Positions 6,524-8,089 of a DNA stretch of 8,089 bases are shown piece after piece. The notes beneath the pieces were generated by a model that saw only the letters and a program-made list of their open reading frames with translations, searched no databases and was not told the origin of the DNA. Position 1 is the first letter of the stretch; the number at the start of each line of letters is the position of its first letter. The translations under genes were made by a program, and so were the position numbers. Source of the stretch: Clostridia bacterium (GTDB taxonomy: Bacteria > Bacillota_A > Clostridia > Christensenellales > Borkfalkiaceae); NCBI GenBank assembly GCA_017399665.1, contig JAFQBR010000085.1, positions 1 through 8,089 on the forward strand. The letters are read 5' to 3'.

Positions 6524-8089
6524 ATTTAATAGTTAATTGATCATAGAAGTTAGCTGCACGATTACCAAAGTAAATAGGATCATCTCTGTCGGCATCAGTA
6601 ATCTTTTTACCGCAGAAATCAATGTCATCTAAAACGATATTTTCAATGCTACCGCCCTTTGCAGAGAATTCCATAGTAAATACTTTAACGCCAAGTTCTG
6701 CAGAAGTTACCTTAATATCTTTAAAGGTAATATTTCTTAAGTTAGCGCCTTGACCTGAAATTTGAACGATCATTACTTGGGGAGAGATTACGTGATAAAT
6801 TTCGATATCTTCAAAGGTTACTTCGCCCCAGACTGTCTTTGCGTTAGTACCTAAACGGCAGTCTAATGCGTTGTTACCGCTACTCCAAGTGGGTTGCGCA
6901 AAGCCAACAGAGTTGTTTTTGAACTTCATATTGGTCATATCGCATTCAGATTCCCAAGTTAAGCAGTAGCCAGAGCCTTTATCTGTCCATAAGTCGTTGT
7001 ATTCGTATAAGCAGTTTTCGCCCATACTGATTGACTTTCTGTTCCAGCCTGTGCCCTTGAATTCAATAGCGTCGTCACCGGTACGAACAAAGTTGTATCT
7101 ACCAACGCTGTCTACGCATTCACTCATCATGATACCGTCTGAGTAAGTTCTATAAGCTAAAAGTAAGTTTCTTTCAATAACTGCGTTAGTACAGTTATAG
7201 AAGCACATTGTCCAAGTATTACCGTTGATAATTGTTAAACCTTCAACCGTAACGTCTGTTGAACGAACAACGCCAATAACGTGTTTACGCTTATTATCGC
7301 CACCTAAAACGTTACCGATATCAAATAGACCTCTTGAATAAACTTGAACGTTTTCTGCATCTCTAATATCTAAAGCAGAATCATGATTCCAAGATCCGTC
7401 TGAGTACTGTCTGTCGGTTACTTTTAAGTAAGCGCCTCTTTCAATTTGTAAAATACTGTTAGAAGGAATTCTAATGTTGGAAATTTCGTGAAGACCTGCT
7501 TTAAAGCGGTAAACTGTATCTTCTTCGGTAAATTCTAAAGCATCAGTTTCGTGATAAGCGGGTTCGATTTCGTGAAGTTCGTATCCTTCGGGAACTTCTA
7601 ACTCTTTATCTTCCGCTACCATAATAGTAAGGGGTGCTAAAGTAGGATCGGTTACAGTTGCCGTTGCTTTTTTAGCAAAAGTATAGGTAAATGAACCGAA
7701 CGCTTGTATATATGAAGTGTATTTATTTTCTTCGATTTTAACTTCTACATCTCTGCTTTCAGGTAAAACTACGCATTTTCCGTATGCTTTGTTTAAAGTA
7801 AGTTCTACTTTTAAACAGAAATCTCTTTTATTGTCTGCAACGTCTACCCAAGCAAAAGAGTGAGTACCTTTACCGCAACGTGCAGAGTAAACGGGAACTT
7901 CTACGTCGTTAATCTTTAAAGTATGCCAGGGGCTGTGAATAACTGTGTTAGGAGTTTCAAAGTCGTTATTACCACCTCTAGAAGTGAAAACCTGAGCTTG
8001 CCAAGAATCTACGTCGCCAGCTTCAGTTTGGTCTGCATCAACGATTACGTCTGTATTATAAACTGTGGGAATTACAGTTCCCTTAGGAG
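6522..8089 (-). CDS. Right-handed beta-helix glycoside hydrolase, GH28/GH49-like, 5' part missing
   Basis: The frame is open from the TAA at 6522 to the window edge: 521 complete codons, with the true start beyond 8089. The Met codon at 7622 is codon 156 of this visible part and internal, since in-frame sequence continues upstream without a stop. Visible residues 1 to about 150 form a beta-rich domain (SPWHTLKIN, VPVYSARCG, HSFAWVDV, VLPESRDVEV), as expected for the N-terminal sandwich of GH49-like enzymes. A solenoid of short beta-strands follows, about 195-521. Asp317 (YSDG) and the pair Asp338-Asp339 (RTGDDAIEFKG) have the 21-residue spacing of the catalytic acids of GH28 polygalacturonases. 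The GH28 GHG histidine and the RIK motif are absent, so it is not a classical polygalacturonase; hydrolysis of another polysaccharide bond is likely. Whether it is secreted cannot be seen, because the N-terminus is missing. The two permease genes follow directly. Confidence 0.75.
   Translation of the reverse strand, partial: PKGTVIPTVYNTDVIVDADQTEAGDVDSWQAQVFTSRGGNNDFETPNTVIHSPWHTLKINDVEVPVYSARCGKGTHSFAWVDVADNKRDFCLKVELTLNKAYGKCVVLPESRDVEVKIEENKYTSYIQAFGSFTYTFAKKATATVTDPTLAPLTIMVAEDKELEVPEGYELHEIEPAYHETDALEFTEEDTVYRFKAGLHEISNIRIPSNSILQIERGAYLKVTDRQYSDGSWNHDSALDIRDAENVQVYSRGLFDIGNVLGGDNKRKHVIGVVRSTDVTVEGLTIINGNTWTMCFYNCTNAVIERNLLLAYRTYSDGIMMSECVDSVGRYNFVRTGDDAIEFKGTGWNRKSISMGENCLYEYNDLWTDKGSGYCLTWESECDMTNMKFKNNSVGFAQPTWSSGNNALDCRLGTNAKTVWGEVTFEDIEIYHVISPQVMIVQISGQGANLRNITFKDIKVTSAELGVKVFTMEFSAKGGSIENIVLDDIDFCGKKITDADRDDPIYFGNRAANFYDQLTIK

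Noticed and set aside
1..8089. CRISPR array, tRNA or rRNA genes, insertion sequence or prophage signs
   Set aside because: No spaced direct repeats, cloverleaf-like sequences, transposase or integrase coding frames, or terminal inverted repeats were seen. The window is filled by coherent metabolic genes in one direction.

Overview
The window is a carbohydrate-utilisation locus of an AT-rich, Gram-positive-type bacterium, most likely an uncultured gut or rumen member of the Bacillota (Clostridia). The grounds are AT-rich DNA, purine-rich Shine-Dalgarno (SD) sites (AAGGAG, AAAGGGGG), an LplB/YtcP-type CUT1 permease pair, and enzymes with no signal peptide. The genus cannot be named from the sequence. 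All six genes lie on the minus strand, so transcription runs from 8089 towards 1. The standard genetic code fits: five stops are TAA, one is TAG, and Trp codons are TGG.

Upstream unit (8089 to about 4479): a 5'-truncated gene for a right-handed beta-helix glycosidase of GH28/GH49 type, then two ABC permease subunits for oligosaccharide import. These are packed with gaps of 8 and 11 bp, and each stop codon lies in or against the next gene's SD. The beta-helix frame stays open to the window edge, so the ATG at 7622 is internal and not the start. A 12-bp hairpin at 4479-4518 ends this unit.

Downstream unit (4430 to about 184): a well-formed promoter (TTGATT, 17 bp, TATAAT with an extended TGC) stands directly against the first codon of a divergent GH36 alpha-galactosidase-like gene. 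A GH43 beta-propeller glycosidase and an SGNH/GDSL esterase follow. A 13-bp hairpin with a U-run at 184-218 closes the unit, and a damaged look-alike of it sits between the GH36 and GH43 genes. The 1-250 region beyond the last gene holds this terminator and no gene I can support.

Working model (inference): oligosaccharides released outside the cell, perhaps by the beta-helix enzyme, enter through the LplB/YtcP-type transporter. Its binding protein and ATPase are not in the window. Inside the cell they are de-esterified by the SGNH enzyme and stripped of side sugars by the GH43 (arabinose/xylose type) and GH36 (alpha-galactose type) enzymes. An acetylated, arabinose- and galactose-decorated pectic or hemicellulosic glycan is the best guess. 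This is a Gram-positive polysaccharide utilisation locus of recognisable kind; I see no wholly new system. Points worth a second look are the near-leaderless GH36 promoter, the altered catalytic sites of the three glycosidases, and the duplicated, decayed terminator.
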